DNA of 64,000 nucleotides. Source: Gracilaria gracilis. Its lineage: Eukaryota > Rhodophyta > Florideophyceae > Gracilariales > Gracilariaceae. Every line of letters begins with the position of its first letter. Within the stretch, counting starts at the first letter, position 1. The notes below the pieces were generated by a model. The model was not told where the DNA came from. It was given only the letters and a program-made list of their open reading frames with translations, and made no database searches. Below are positions 22,531-34,284 of this stretch, piece after piece. The DNA lies in assembly GCA_030374805.1 (NCBI GenBank), contig JARGSG010000202.1:806001-870000 (forward strand). Reading direction: 5' to 3'. A program made the translations under genes and the position numbers.

Positions 22531-22951
22531 TATGTCGAATTTGTTGGGTGCTGGGACCCGGGTGGGGATCTAAGCTTGTCACCTGAGCCAACTGAGTGTA
22601 TACAGAATTATAGTAAATAATATTCAAATAATACAGACAATGCTTCATGGGAGTGCATTTCGAGTGCTTTTGTAACCACTGCACTCCGAGTACACTCTAA
22701 AGACACACTAAGGACACCAACTTTTGACACAGGTATATAATCCAGAAGTAAGTATTCCCAAATGTCAAGAATCGTATAAATTATGATAGAAATACGTATC
22801 GCTTAAAATATAGAAACTGGGTTTCTGGACAGAGAGGTACCGCATGCTTTTGTGTTCTATTTTAAAACTAGATACCTTTAAGGAATAGGTATTGTTAGCT
22901 TGCTATGCAATATGTTTCCTTTCTCGTCGGTCGTATCGTCGGAATAGGTCC
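22531..22951. other. AT-rich spacer, candidate edge of the inner CACTA-like unit
   Basis: No gene is seen. CACTG and CACTA-like words at 22678-22710 could belong to the left end of the inner transposon, but I could not match them convincingly to a right end. Confidence 0.3.
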
Positions 22952-25900
22952 CTAATACCTAAACTGCGGAGAAATGTAGCTCTTTAGTCCTCGGAGTGTT
23001 CTATTAGACCCGTCATAAGACGCTTTCGTGGGATTCAGGAGAACGTCACACCGCAGCCTTGGGTCAATGAAGTACGTGCGAATGGCACCTCTCCCACTTG
23101 CTCCACCTGCAAGTGTTGAAGGATATCTGTGTTCAACCACGCCGATATGTCTCCTCAGGATAGAAATATCTTCGGCAGTTTCTCTCGTGAATGCCTGTTC
23201 ACGGCGACGACGTAGGTATAGTTGATCCTGCTCACCCCGTTCCATTCCAGACGCCCAAGAACTCAAAAAAACTGTGTACTGCTGAGAGCACCCGAACGAC
23301 TGCACTACTTCCTCCTCGAAGGTAAAGCTGATAATGCCTTCTATACAACCATAATAGACATCCCAGGCTGCACTTGATACTTGCATTTCGACAGCCACGT
23401 AAGAAGAGGGCCTACAAGTGCCTTGATGTGCAGACACTTCTAGAAGAGTATCTCCGTGGTTGTACCTCAGGCGACGTGCGAATCTTATATCAACAACACG
23501 TGCAACTAGTCTTTTAGCATCTGCGCTAGACAATGAGAGCTTCCGTGAGAAGTAACCAGAAAGCAGCCTGCGAATCGTTGAACCACGTTGTCCCATTTCT
23601 CCCAGTTTTCCATTTACATATGGTCCCTTAAGTTCGTAGACACCGTACGCCACTGCGCTCTCCTCCCCAGTTGAGACGTCGAAAGGACACTGTAAAACGC
23701 CCTGTAACTTTCGGCAAACATGAGCCTTCTGTATATAGCAGCGGCCGCTCGATTCCTCGAATGATGGCGTTGACTAATTCAGCCGATATACTTCTCTACC
23801 CAGTACTGAGATGTGTTTCGTAGTGGGCCACAATTTTGTATGCTCTCTGGTAGATGGAGCAGTAGATGGAAAACATATTTTGCAAGACGAACCCTAGACA
23901 AGTCATGGCGCACAAAGTATCGCTCGTAATTCTGAATGAACTCTTCAACTATAGAACGCAGTTGCTCCACTTCGTCTGAATGGATTGAGGTCCAGAAGCA
24001 TATGTCCACTACTTGTACGAAGCGGTGGAGAACGTCCAGGTACTGTGGCGAAATGAAGCCGTCGAAAACTATCAACATAGAGCACAATGTAAACTGCTTG
24101 TGCTCTGCAGTTTTCCATTGCCTGAAGGCAGTGAGTGGTCTTGGAGATGAGGATAATTGCGGATTAACACCATTCTTGAATGAGACAATCTCTTCATCTA
24201 ATATTTTCACAGTTGTGTTGCTGAGAGCACACGCCTCAGAATCGCTGGTGAGTATAAACTCCAGTAAATGCGATTGCACGTTGTAACAAAGGTGCATTAT
24301 GTCAATCGGGAACGAGTGATAAGGAATCATTGTTGGCAACCTAAGTAGCACAGATCTGTTCTGAATTCCAGTGTCGGTTACGACTTTCTGTCGTTGACGC
24401 TCGTTTTGGGCGTTATCAAGTTGGTCAAAAATCTTTTCGATAGATTCCCGGGTTCTTAAATTCGGACGAAATGATGAAATATGGTCGGTATGGGATGGGC
24501 TCTCTATAGATCTCTCAGAAAATATCCACAACGGATAGTAGTAATGTGAGGAATAGACACCTCTTATTTCACAATAGCGGCATGGAAATCTGGCGTTGTG
24601 CCCGGCCAACCCTGCCACTTTCATCAATGCTGCTAAATCCGTTGTGTTTAGAGACAAATGTATCCTCACCCTTCTTTGGTTGCCATCGAAAAAACGCATT
24701 AGGATACCACCGTCCTTCTGGCTTCGTAACACTTCATTCACTAAGGGTATGAAGTATGACTGCAAGTCCTTAGGCTGGCTTTCATCGGTAATAATTGAAA
24801 ATGGAAGGACGTTATGAACCTGGTCTCTATGAGAAGGAGCCAAGTTTAGCAAAACTGCCACCAGTGGCCACACATCTCCACTCCTGTTCTTGAAAGCTTG
24901 AAATCCATCAGTCGATACCATTATGTACACATCGAAAGATATATCTTCCTCTTCAAAGATTCGATTAGACAGTTCGTCATAAAGAGAACCATCAAAGTAA
25001 TCACGTAATAAGCCAGGTTCGGAATCTCTATTTGCAATGTACCCGTACAGCTGCAAAAATTGTTTCTCATTTGCCACCATACGCCTTATTCGTGGAATCA
25101 GCGGGATATACTTGTAACTACCAAGCCTTTCCTCACCTTTCTCTGGCTTCTGCTTGCCACAAATGGTGCACCGCAATGCTGGACTTGCCCCTTCGAGAGT
25201 GGCAAAACAGCAATGACTGCGACAAGTATCGTAATTCTCTTCTGAAGAAGTTAATCCAACCACCCTCCCCGTGATATCCACGACTGTGTTCCACTCCTTC
25301 ATTGGCGCACTAATCACTTTCAATAAGTCGTCCATCACAGAATTAGAGAGCGCGTGCTTGTAAAACAGGTCAACACATTGCTTATTACCTCGTATCCAAG
25401 TCAAATTCACTGATTCCTGCTCTTCAGCAAGCCGATATCCATCACTGACATTTTCAGTATCGAAGTAGTTTGACAGTGCCGATTGATTAAAAGATTGAGC
25501 TTCCAAACTCGCAAACGTAGCTTCGTTGCATTCTACAAAATGCGGCGGTTCATTTGAATGGGAAATATCCGTTACACCCTCCAATTCTTCGTCCTCATCG
25601 TTTCCCGTGTGTGATGCATTCTTTTGTTCTGGCATCGTCCTTGAGTGATGAGAAAATTCCTCATTCTCATTTTCTTGGTTCTCATTGAATACGTATACCG
25701 ATGACTGAAGAAGTTCCGATTCCCGGATTGCCAATCCATCGGAATGCAATGAACCGGGAGGAAGTGGTGAACGTCTTGAGCACACCATTGCAGTACTGAC
25801 GGATTCTCCATCTGTATCATGTTCTACCAGAGATTCATATATTTCGAAATGATACTCTTGTGCACAGTTGCTCACTTGGGGACCCCACTTAAAGGGGCCA

Positions 25901-26073
25901 CGTCCCATATCTGCTCGCCTCTTATTCGCGTCTCTTCTGTGCCCGAGCATAGTAGTCCTACAAACCGGTGTTCCTAGGGGACAGCGACATTCAAACCAGG
26001 GCGGACATGCGTATCGGGGCTGCTCATTATCCATCCTTATGACACAATGTTTTCGAAAACAAGTTCCATGCAC
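22952..26073 (-). pseudogene. Tnp2-type (CACTA-like) transposase, inner element
   Basis: The first frame, ATG 26073 to a TGA at 23779, has 764 residues; a second, 23653-22952, continues the protein in another frame, so a frameshift (or an intron) lies at about 23655-23780. The N-terminus has a Cys/His segment CRCPLGTPVCRTTMLGHRR. A zinc-binding pair follows in the middle (RSHCCFATLEG then LRCTICGK). The catalytic core is of the Tnp2/Transposase_21 type: MVSTDGFQAFKNRSGDVWPL (first Asp), LNTTDLAALMKVAGLAGHNA followed by CRYCEI, PIDIMHLCYNVQSHLLE (a late D-x-x-H), and WVEKYIG with the likely catalytic Glu just before the break. The C-terminal frame is unfamiliar. The gene is divergent from the TnpA-like gene 197 bp away, a CACTA-like arrangement. 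It is much less pyrimidine-biased than the outer transposase, so it belongs to a different family. Confidence 0.75.
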
Positions 26074-26269
26074 TCGGTAAGGACTAAAGTCCGATGAGGT
26101 TGCCTTTCCATTTCACTTGGTCAGAAATATGTATACCATATTTTGCGCACTTACAAGAGAAAAATAGATAGTATTTTGAGAAAGTCTTCCCTTTGAAGGC
26201 TTCTCCGTCCAAACAAGATATTCTGATGCATTCACTGGAATACGTCTCGTCTTCCTCTGATACTCTGAG

Positions 26270-28005
26270 ATGGACTCCACTCGCGATAGGGCTGGCGATG
26301 TGATAGAGATTCTAAACCACCAAAAAAAACTCGTCATGGGTGTGAAAGAACAAGTTCGAGAGCTTTCGGAGAGTCTCCGGGTGCTTCTTCCTCAAACTTA
26401 CATCACAGAATTCCAAAGCCCAGACAAGGCACAGATTTCCGAAGAACATTGAGCGTTGCCGCTTGGATGCGGAAAGAAATAGATACGTATAATTCAAGGA
26501 GGGCACCCCATGAAGCCAAATGCATGCAATTTCCCAATGAAGTTGAAAACGAACGCCTCAACTGCGATGCACTTCGAAGCTTAGAAGGGATTCTCTACTA
26601 CCATCTTGGTCCCGATGTCGTTGGTGCAATGACTTGGGAGCAAGCATATTCGAAGTACCCCAGAACCTGTGAGGTTTTTGTTCGTGAAGCTGCAAAGACA
26701 GTTGACTTGATGGTTTTTGCTCAAGCTTCGGGTCAATGGGCAATACGAATGCTGATCGCAGATAAAATGAAATCGAAGAAGAGAACTGCAAGCAGAACTG
26801 CAAAACCCTCAAATGCAGCTCGTGGATCCAACTCAGGTACATTCAATCCTGCTTTTGACTTACGTACCTCAGTAGCACGTAGTGCTGCGGTGCGGAGTGA
26901 TTCAACAGCACCGCCTCTCTTACATCTCTCCATTCCCGCTCACCTGCACACAAATGTTGAATACTCACTCATGGATACAAATCAACAACAAAACGAGTCA
27001 GTAGCAGTTTCAAATCGCACATCTCAAAGCGTAAGACTGACATTGCCTTTGTCCTCACCTGGGCGCGATCCACATTATCCACCAGCATCAGCACCACCTT
27101 CTGCGGTGACTCACGCTCAAGGCCGCGTACTACCAACGTTTTCATCCCCCCACAGGAATGTTCTTCAATCAAACTCAGCACTACCTTCTACTCCAAGTCC
27201 TGCAGCACTAGCTGGAAAACAGCCACTGTTGAACTGTACATCCTCGGTTGCTCCTGCTCAAGGTACTCTCTCAACTTCAATTTCCCCAACAAGCCCCGCG
27301 GCACTAGCTGGGGGTGCAAACCCAAACCAGTCGTCGGTGTACGCCATTATTCCTGAAACAGGTGTCACAGATGGTGGTTCAATTCAACGGAACAATATAT
27401 TGCCGTTAGAACCTGAAAGTGTACCTTTTTCACAAGATGGAGTGACTCACCAGATTAGAGGGCTCTCGAATATTTGTCGGCAAAATAGGTCGCTTCTGAC
27501 ATCAGCTCGCAATATGACACCGTCCTATTGCATGGGAGAAGCTATTGAAGCCAATGAGTATGTTGTACAGCAAAACAACATTAAAACTAGAACTCATCAA
27601 AACAGTTCTAGCACGCTTACATGTAGCGTAAAAAGTCCATTCAAAAGGTCTCAAGTCGAAGGTTTTGGTGAAAGAGCGGGATACTGCCTCAACAGGGAAG
27701 GAAGTCCTTTGGAGTTCCCAGAAAACGCAATTTCGCACACGGCCTCCCCCACGGAAAATGAAAATAGAGCTTCAATCATTCATCCATTGTTAAGTGATGC
27801 GGGACGACAAACCCAAATTGAGAGAGAAAGATTGCCTCTAGATGTAAAAAGGCGGACACAATGTAATATGCGCGATAAGCAGTTCTCATCTCAAAGGCAT
27901 CTTGAAACGAAAAGGTATGGTCCACGTCCTCCTCCACTCCCTCGCTCAAGGATCACACCATTGAAAGCGAGAAGAGGTTCAAAATCATTGAGGGGACGGC
28001 GTTAG
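26270..28005 (+). pseudogene. TnpA-like accessory protein of the inner element
   Basis: ATG 26270 begins a 60-residue helical piece (HQKKLVMGVKEQVRELSESL) that stops at 26452. The next frame, from 26449, continues for 518 residues to the stop at 28005, so one frameshift or small intron lies near 26440. The N-terminal 120 residues of the second piece look globular (SLEGILYYHLGPDVVGAMTW). A basic patch follows (KMKSKKRTASRTAKPS), then a long Ser/Pro/Asn-rich disordered tail with a repeated SPAALAG motif (about 27205 and 27295) and a basic end (RSRITPLKARRGSK). No family recognised. Position and composition fit the second, DNA-binding protein that CACTA-type elements encode beside the transposase. 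Confidence 0.5.
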
Positions 28006-28599
28006 AAACTGCGGAGAATTGCTTTGTACAATACGATTGGGGTTTTGCGAGACAGTTATGGTTTCCTCCCCCGTATTGTACTAGTGTTCGCCTCTATAAT
28101 TCTGATAGTCCGTTGCCGAACTCACTTGTAGATTTTAGTGAATAAACCGTTATCTTGAGAACAGTACCAGACTCGGTACTTTGCATACATGCATCATAGA
28201 TCCCAAAAGCGTGAAAGTGTGTGCTAGCAAAATAATATGAACCTCTTGGTCAAGTACTTGAGATAGGAGAATTTGTAAGCAAACTCACATAATGGGATCT
28301 GGAGTGCAAGTGAAACTCATAAATGAAACAACCACAATCGCTAGTTCTTGAGAGTAACTCCGATTTAAGCTCCTGTAGCATACGCCTACTTTTTCATATG
28401 AAGTGCCTGGATTACGTTTCGGTACGAATAGTTGCTGTCATGCTCACATAAAAGAACACAAACAGAAGTTAGATGCTCACAAAACAGGGCTATTTCAGTG
28501 ATGAAATGTGCAGCGGTACACAACATCTCACTATTTTCTTGTGATGGTATATCCAGAATGTATGCCACTATATCGTCCACCAGTTAGCACGAAATCTTA
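28006..28599. other. Spacer between inner element and MYST relic
   Basis: No gene supported. It should contain the right end of the inner transposon, but no inverted counterpart of the left side was found by eye. Confidence 0.35.
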
Positions 28600-29760
28600 C
28601 GGCAAAGTTTTCATATCATGATGAATAGCGTGGTTCAGCTTATCATTCATTGAGATACCATGCTGAGCATTCAGCTCACGGATTGGGGCCCATTGTGTTC
28701 TGTTTTTGAAATACAATGGCATAACATCAGTAACTGCGATATCTGAGCTGAATCAAATCGGATAAGGAATGCTCTGGCCTAGCAGTCTCACGCTCTCTGC
28801 TGGTGAGCTCGTAGATGAGCGATATGAGCAGCTTGTCAATGCCCTGCTTCGAATGAGGCGGGAAGGTTAGAATACAAGCGACGTGGAACTTGGATTGTAT
28901 TATTGGGCATTACTTTGAGAGAAATCCAGCTAGTTCGCCCTTGTGAGTAACGAAGTAGAACAAGAAAGGAGTACCGTCTCAGAAGAGCGTTTTGTGATCG
29001 ACGAAACGTTTGGCAAGTAAGCAAAGAACTTGACAGTAGTGTGAGCTCGCTATTGAGTCTGTCTCGTACACATAAATACGTCGGTCGATGTTTTCGTAAA
29101 GAAAAGACCCTGAAGAAGTGTTCCATGTGTAACTGGAGAGAGGCAGCGAGAAATGGAGTTGGGTAAAGACAAAATGCAGGCACGTGCCACAAACGTACAG
29201 CTTGAGAACGTTGTCAGGGATCGGAAACGGGGAATGGTGCCATGCGTCAATGAAATAAGGACTGAGAATAACTTTTGAGATGCTCTTGATCTTGAAGTTC
29301 TTGAGCTGTTCAAGTTCCATGTGAGCGAGGTCTTGCACGTAGAGATTTTTGGAGACGGGGTTGGAAGCGTCCTTTGCGCGTCTTCGAGCCTTGGTGAGCT
29401 TGACCTCAGGTTTCGCGGTGACATGGGACGAAAGACCTTTCTTGACGGCGTTGAACTTGGCCAGTGTTGCTCGAACGAGCTCGTGGGCGTAGGCTTATCT
29501 GTCCAGGCGCTTTTAGCGGCCCACGAAGGAGATGGAGACTGAATAGCGCGACATGAGGTTCGGGGGGACGAGCGTGACAGGCTAAACCTCAGAGGCGACG
29601 GTGCATTGAGATCGATTGGAAGAACGGCTGGGTCGGGAGGCGCGAGTGACCAGCTAGCAGCAGGCATCTTGTACTCGCGGTTGAGCTCCTTAACACGCAC
29701 AAACACGGGCAGAAGCTGTGGTAGACAGGAAGGCGCAAGCAACGGCGACACCACAAGTCG
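28600..29760 (-). pseudogene. MYST-family histone acetyltransferase pseudogene
   Basis: Minus-strand fragments follow the order of a Tip60/Esa1-type lysine acetyltransferase. A degraded tudor-knot piece VSISFVGR...KRLDR lies at about 29560-29500, and a linker AKFNAVKKGLSSHV at about 29450. The MYST domain follows: SKVILSPYFIDAWHHSPFP (about 29270), LYVCGTCLHF (about 29200, zinc-finger Cys pair), CQVLCLLAKRFVDHKTLF (about 29030), then after a TGA TPFLFYFVTHKGELAGF. The catalytic segment HVACILTFPPHSKQG holds the conserved Cys, followed by KLLISLIYELTSRE and PEHSLSDLIQLRYRSY (about 28770). The acetyl-CoA loop, normally Q/R-x-x-G-x-G, is changed to SKQGID. At least four in-frame stops and two frame changes make it non-functional. 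It shares no overlap with neighbours and lies inside the proposed 30 kb element. Confidence 0.75.
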
Positions 29761-30219
29761 CCGACCTGCAGCGGAGCCAGAGAGCAGTCGTACTAAATGA
29801 AGCAGTTAATACGGCCGTGCACGGTTGGACGGCTGCATATCGGTGGCGGGCTGCGAACAGCAGCAGCGACAGAGGCCGGAAGGCACCAATGCGGCTCAGC
29901 GCGGCGCGCGTCGTAGCCGGCTGCACACACGCGCCATTCCGACTTCCTGCGCGACATAAGGTTAGGCTGCCTCGCTTGCAGCGCCGCGCACGAGTCTTGC
30001 GCTAGGATGCTGCGACTTCGTGCGCGCACAGCCGCGCGAGCAATCCACTGATCGCGCTGTAAGCCACTGTCAGAGCGCCAATCAGTTGGCCCCGTCTCGT
30101 CAGTCACGTGTGAGTCCTTCTATTCTGTCCAAGAGCGGCCGCCTCCGCACATGCTGCGCTCGTGCATCTTCGTGCTCAAGTACTCAGACCTGAGCTCCAT
30201 CATGGCATCAGCGCGACTA
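29761..30219. other. GC-rich spacer between divergent MYST and HemW-like relics
   Basis: A GC-rich stretch with no recognisable gene. It would be the shared upstream region of the two divergent relics, and two NotI-type GCGGCCGC-like words lie nearby. Confidence 0.3.
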
Positions 30220-31388
30220 GCGTTGCTGTCGCCACGCCCGCCGCTCCCGCCGCTGCCGTCAACCTTGGTGTACCTCCACCTTTCCTTTGTTCGCAGCGCT
30301 GCGCGTACTACGCTTTTCCCGTCATCGTCACTACGCAGTGTCCTGCCGCGTGACCTCCGCCGCTGCACGTCGAGTACGCTTAGCCGCTGCATTGCCAGAT
30401 TTCTGCTCTCTTCCACTTGTATCGCCGCCAGAGCCCGCAACGGTGCACGATCTATCTCGGAGGTGGCATACCTTTGCTGTTGCATCCACAGCTGCTGCAA
30501 AGCCTTCCGCAAACCCTGCGGAAGTATGTGTTTTTCTGGCCGCTCCTCGAGTTCACCCGTGGGATGAACCCGACCACGTTTTCGTTTCACACCGCCCGTG
30601 ACTTCGCCCTAGCCGGCGTCAATCATGCCTCGGTCGGCGCGCAGACTTTCGACTTTTGCTTGCTTAGGCTCACCCGTCGCGTGCACTCTCCAACCCACAT
30701 AGCCGCTGCTGTCGATGTGCTTCGCGGCGCCTCCATCTCCAACGTGTCTCTCGACCTTATTACCTATGCGTTCGAAACGCTCTCTAACGCCGACTACCAT
30801 CATTAAGAAGCTAGCAACTTTTCCAGAGTACATCCGCAGCGCGACTTTCGATCACGCTGCAACCTTGCGTACTGGAACAACCAGTTCTTCTTCGCGTTCG
30901 GACTGGGAGCTACCAGTCTCATCGACTACGTTCGCTTCGCGAGACCTCGCCTCTTAAGTCAGTATCGGGAGTATGTTAATAGGCTGCACGGTTTTACAGA
31001 AAGCTCACCAACCCTAGACGAACTGCAGTTGCTACGACACGCCGCATTTCAGGGTGTTCGTGTACAGATTCATGTTGAAGGCATGGAAGAATATCTTATC
31101 AACAGATTCCGTTTGATATCTGATGGTCTCAACTTTCAGCATGTTAGAGCCACCTTTGGGCCCGAGGCGGAGAATCGCCTTAGGAATGCAGTGCAGCAAT
31201 GTAGTCATCTTGTGGACCAACCCCTTTTTGTTCTCGAATCCTGCGGTGCAGAGGGGGATGTCGTGCGCCTCAGTGAGGAAGATGCCTTGCTTGAGAACTC
31301 TATTGGGACCGATTTGCTCCGGCATGCCATATGGAAGCACGTCGAACCACAGAGTACAGAACCAAAACATTCAAGAGCTCCATGGTGA
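30220..31388 (+). pseudogene. HemW/HemN-like radical-SAM protein pseudogene
   Basis: Plus-strand pieces match the oxygen-independent coproporphyrinogen-oxidase-like (HemN/HemW) family in order. The start of the radical-SAM barrel, VYLHL, is at about 30270 and, after a frame change, CSQRCAYYAFPVIV. The 4Fe-4S motif should be C-x3-C-x2-C, but the third Cys is Tyr. Then come YLGGGIPLLLHPQLL (about 30450), FSFHTARDFALAGVNHASVG (about 30590), ISNVSLDLI (about 30735), an internal deletion of roughly 60-70 residues near 30805, NLAYWNNQFFFAFGLGATSL (about 30865), and a C-terminal part EENRL-type helix (GPEAENRLRNAVQQ, about 31165) to the stop at 31388. HemW inserts heme into respiratory enzymes. Loss of a cluster cysteine, the deletion, a TAA and frameshifts show this copy is dead. 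Confidence 0.75.
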
Positions 31389-31873
31389 GACGTCCCCCAC
31401 GTTTTGTCGCAGATTAAGTGTTACCACATGGATAACATTTTGTCTTTACGAATGCGAAACATACAGACTCGTCACCTTTTGAACGGATCGGAGCTGGTGC
31501 AATGAAGGTGCTGCTCATGGCGACAGGTCGTTCTAAGTGTGAGGCTCTATCTCCGTGGAGCAGACTACATGACTACAAGAGTAGTTTTTTTCAAGAACGT
31601 TCAATTATGCAGTGGCCTGGTTTTACTGTCGTTTTCAATTCGAAACAGAGCGCAAAGCTCTGCTTAGCACGAAACGGTGTGTTTCACATTTTTGTGTCTT
31701 CTGTTCTTCAGGTCTCGAACTCATCATCCTAAACATGCGAATGTGCCGCAAAACGTTTGTCTTTTCCATCATGCAAAGATGCCATGATGGTTGGTGAGAA
31801 ACGTTATCATTCCTGGGTCTAAATTGTTGCTGCTTTTCTTCGTAACTCCTGCGTAGTTCTTTTTTCCCACCTC
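31389..31873. other. Spacer
   Basis: No feature supported; only short open frames without recognisable motifs. Confidence 0.3.
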
Positions 31874-33460
31874 TTGAACTATTTCGTTGTGGTGGCATTC
31901 TGTATCTGTATTTCACGCGTGCAATCAGCGAGCTGCTTTGTGCAATGCGTTATTCTCGCATGTTTTATTCTGACCCTCGCATCCATATCAAACGCTCATC
32001 GGCACCATGTAGATCACACAGGTAAGTCTATAGGAGTTTTGCATACACAGGCTGCATGTTTATGAAGTTTGGGTTTTCATATCATGTGGCTGACTTCATT
32101 CTTGTCATGTCTCATATGCGCAGACGAAGAAATTGACGGTATGTCCTTAGACGAATTGCTTCATATTGAACAGGATCTTCCTCAACAGAATGGTGCGGTT
32201 GAGAAACATGTGGTATCTCTTAAAGGGGGTATTGAGAAGCTCCTTCTAAGACAAGAGAGTCTAGAAGATCAAAAGAACAAAGTAGGCGAGGCTAGGAGCT
32301 AGGAGGCAAGGCAGAAAGAGTCTCATATCAAAGAACTATATCGAGCCAAGGCAGAGATGAAGGCAAAGAGGCAGCAGATTATGCTGCCTACCAAACAAGC
32401 TGAAAAACTCCGTTCCAGGATTCATGATATGCAAGACAAATACAGGTCTTGAAACAGAAAGCGACTGGAGCTTCAAGACAAGTACCTCCATCCCTACCTT
32501 CGGGACCTGGTTCTCAGTGAAGCCGCTAAAGGAGGTCCAGCATCCGAGCACCTAGCCAATAAGACTGTGGATGCTATCATTCCGGAGATTGAGAGTGGTC
32601 TACGTGGATTGCAGAACGTTGAGAATCAACTTTATCATGCTTCAACGATTGCTGGTGTTTTTACACTGTTTTGCATCTATGCACTTGCTGTTTCTCTTGT
32701 TTTCACATGCGTTCGGTACTTCATGATTGCTTATCGCATCATGACTTTGCGTCGAATGCTGTTTATGGCAGACATAAGTATCTTGGTTATCTGGTTTCTT
32801 ATTTGCATTTGCTATGGGGCAATCCTCATTGACCCGCTCGAGGCCATTGCACGAGAGCATGGTAGCGTCACCATGTTGGTGCAGATTCTAAGTATGGCGC
32901 GCCTAATCGGAAACGTGGGTCTAAGATGCCTTGCTCTTTGCTCCAACGTGAGTCGCAAAGGACTGACTTAATTGTTTCTCGTTGTGTTCGTTGCTCAACA
33001 TTACTACCAAGCTGTCTGGGTGCCGATTGTATTGGATGAACGCGTGAAAACCCGTCTATGGTCCTACCTGGGGTAGGCAATCAGAAATGCAGCACTTGCG
33101 GTTTATCGTGCCTGCTCGTGATCTCGTGCTATGCTGACGGCCCAAGCAGAGTTCTGCGGTACGACGGCTGGTAAGTGGGAAAATAGTTGGCTCAAGGACC
33201 GAGTTGAAAAGGGCGTCCAGTATCTGGAAGACTTGTTTACGCTTGGTATCCCGTCGGACGATACAGACGTCGAATGTATTGCAGAGAACATAGACATAGA
33301 CACAGATCTTCACGCACCAGACACGAGAGGAAAGAATTGATACAGATGGGATACAAGTCGCATTCACTGGATAGAGATCGGAGGACATGAGTTCTATTCC
33401 CTCGATATTGGAAATCAGCACAAGAAGGAATTGATACTTCAACACTCCATTTCAGTTTAG
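31874..33460 (+). pseudogene. Spliced multi-pass membrane/coiled-coil protein gene with nonsense codons
   Basis: Exon 1 (from ATG 31874) encodes a hydrophobic leader. A 102-bp intron is inferred at 32022-32123 with canonical GTAAGT and a CGCAG acceptor. It joins exons in the same frame, replacing an out-of-context tail with DEEIDGMSLDELLHIEQD. Exon 2 then stays in one frame to 33460 through stops at 32300, about 32450, 32969, about 33075, about 33110 and 33338. It encodes a coiled coil (KELYRAKAEMKAKRQQ), then at least three membrane segments (TLFCIYALAVSLVFTCV; SILVIWFLICICYGAILI; LFLVVFVAQHYYQAVWV), and a polar tail. That the frame survives while stops accumulate indicates a gene lost mainly by point mutation. 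Family not recognised. Confidence 0.55.
32022..32123 (+). other. Spliceosomal intron (predicted)
   Basis: Donor AG|GTAAGT at 32021/32022 and acceptor GCGCAG at 32123. Removing it keeps the reading frame and yields an acidic helical continuation. Confidence 0.6.
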
Positions 33461-33704
33461 AAGGCAAGTAGTTAAAAATGTGTGTTTAAAGTGTATACGT
33501 GCAAATTCTATATCCGCAAGTGCGATTCAGCTGTGCGGATGCCTCATGCTTATGGCAAGCTTGGGATTTGCCCAGTGGTGTGTGAAGCGAAGTTTTGTGA
33601 TAGTCTCGAGGAGGTAGCCAAAGATAAAGGATGAGAAAAGCCGTGTTCATACTCGTTGGTAGTGAAATTGAAAAGGGAGTGCAAACGTAAGGGGCAGTCT
33701 TGCG

Positions 33705-34284
33705 ATGGCGGCTACTGTGAATGAGGCTCCAGATACGTCCGAAATGGAGTTTCCCGCACCCTCTCATGTCAGTCTTACTTCCGAAGCAGCCGATCTCGCA
33801 CAGCAGATGAATGCAATCATTTCTAACCCAGGTAAACTATCATCATCCCGTGCATAGTGTAACAGTGCTTAAATGTGCATTTGTCGCTACAAGCGTGGTC
33901 ATCAAATCCTGTCGTTCCTTTCATAAGCGTAAGATATTGGCAATGAAACACAGTACGTGTTTCGTGAACAAAAGGAAATGATGCCACCGAAGAATCCAGG
34001 CTTTCGTCACGATATCAGCAAATCATATGATTGTCGTTGAAATCTAATGAAGCAAGTTTATATATATTTATCCAATAGAGAGTGTTATTTCTCTCCCAGA
34101 AGAAACTAGAGAAGCTCTTTAGGCTGAGGTTATGAAAAAGGCGTTTATCGTTCCTGAGGCGGACTTACCTAACGGATAGGTCTCTCAAAACCTTCAGATT
34201 CAATCTGAAGTTCCTTCCGAGATTCGTCTAGGCGAAATTCCATTGTTCGAGAGTGCCCAGAAGATTCGAACTGGCTCAAAGTAA
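33705..34284 (+). pseudogene. Small spliced gene with two TAG codons
   Basis: ATG 33705 opens 42 codons (MAATVNEAPDTSEMEF...MNAIISNP). A 268-bp intron is inferred at 33832-34099 (AG|GTAAAC to CCCAG). The second exon continues in frame to the TAA at 34282-34284, interrupted by TAG at 34120 and 34177. The sequence after the intron (EVMKKAFIVPEADLPNG, then LQIQSEVPSEIRLGEIPLF) reads like a real protein of about 100 residues. Both TAGs could have come from CAG by single C-to-T changes. No family recognised; no membrane segment or zinc motif seen. Confidence 0.5.

Noticed and set aside
22678..28312. CACTA termini for the inner transposon
   Set aside because: CACTGCACTCC near 22678 and GGAGTGCAAGTG near 28301 are only loosely complementary; not enough to call terminal repeats.
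30120..30590. 156-residue minus-strand frame rich in Arg
   Set aside because: Antisense shadow of the GC-rich HemW-like relic; no motif of its own.
18022..34284. Reassigned stop codons (non-standard genetic code)
   Set aside because: TAA, TAG and TGA all interrupt different genes, while the copia Pol frame stays open for more than 900 codons; decay explains the stops better.
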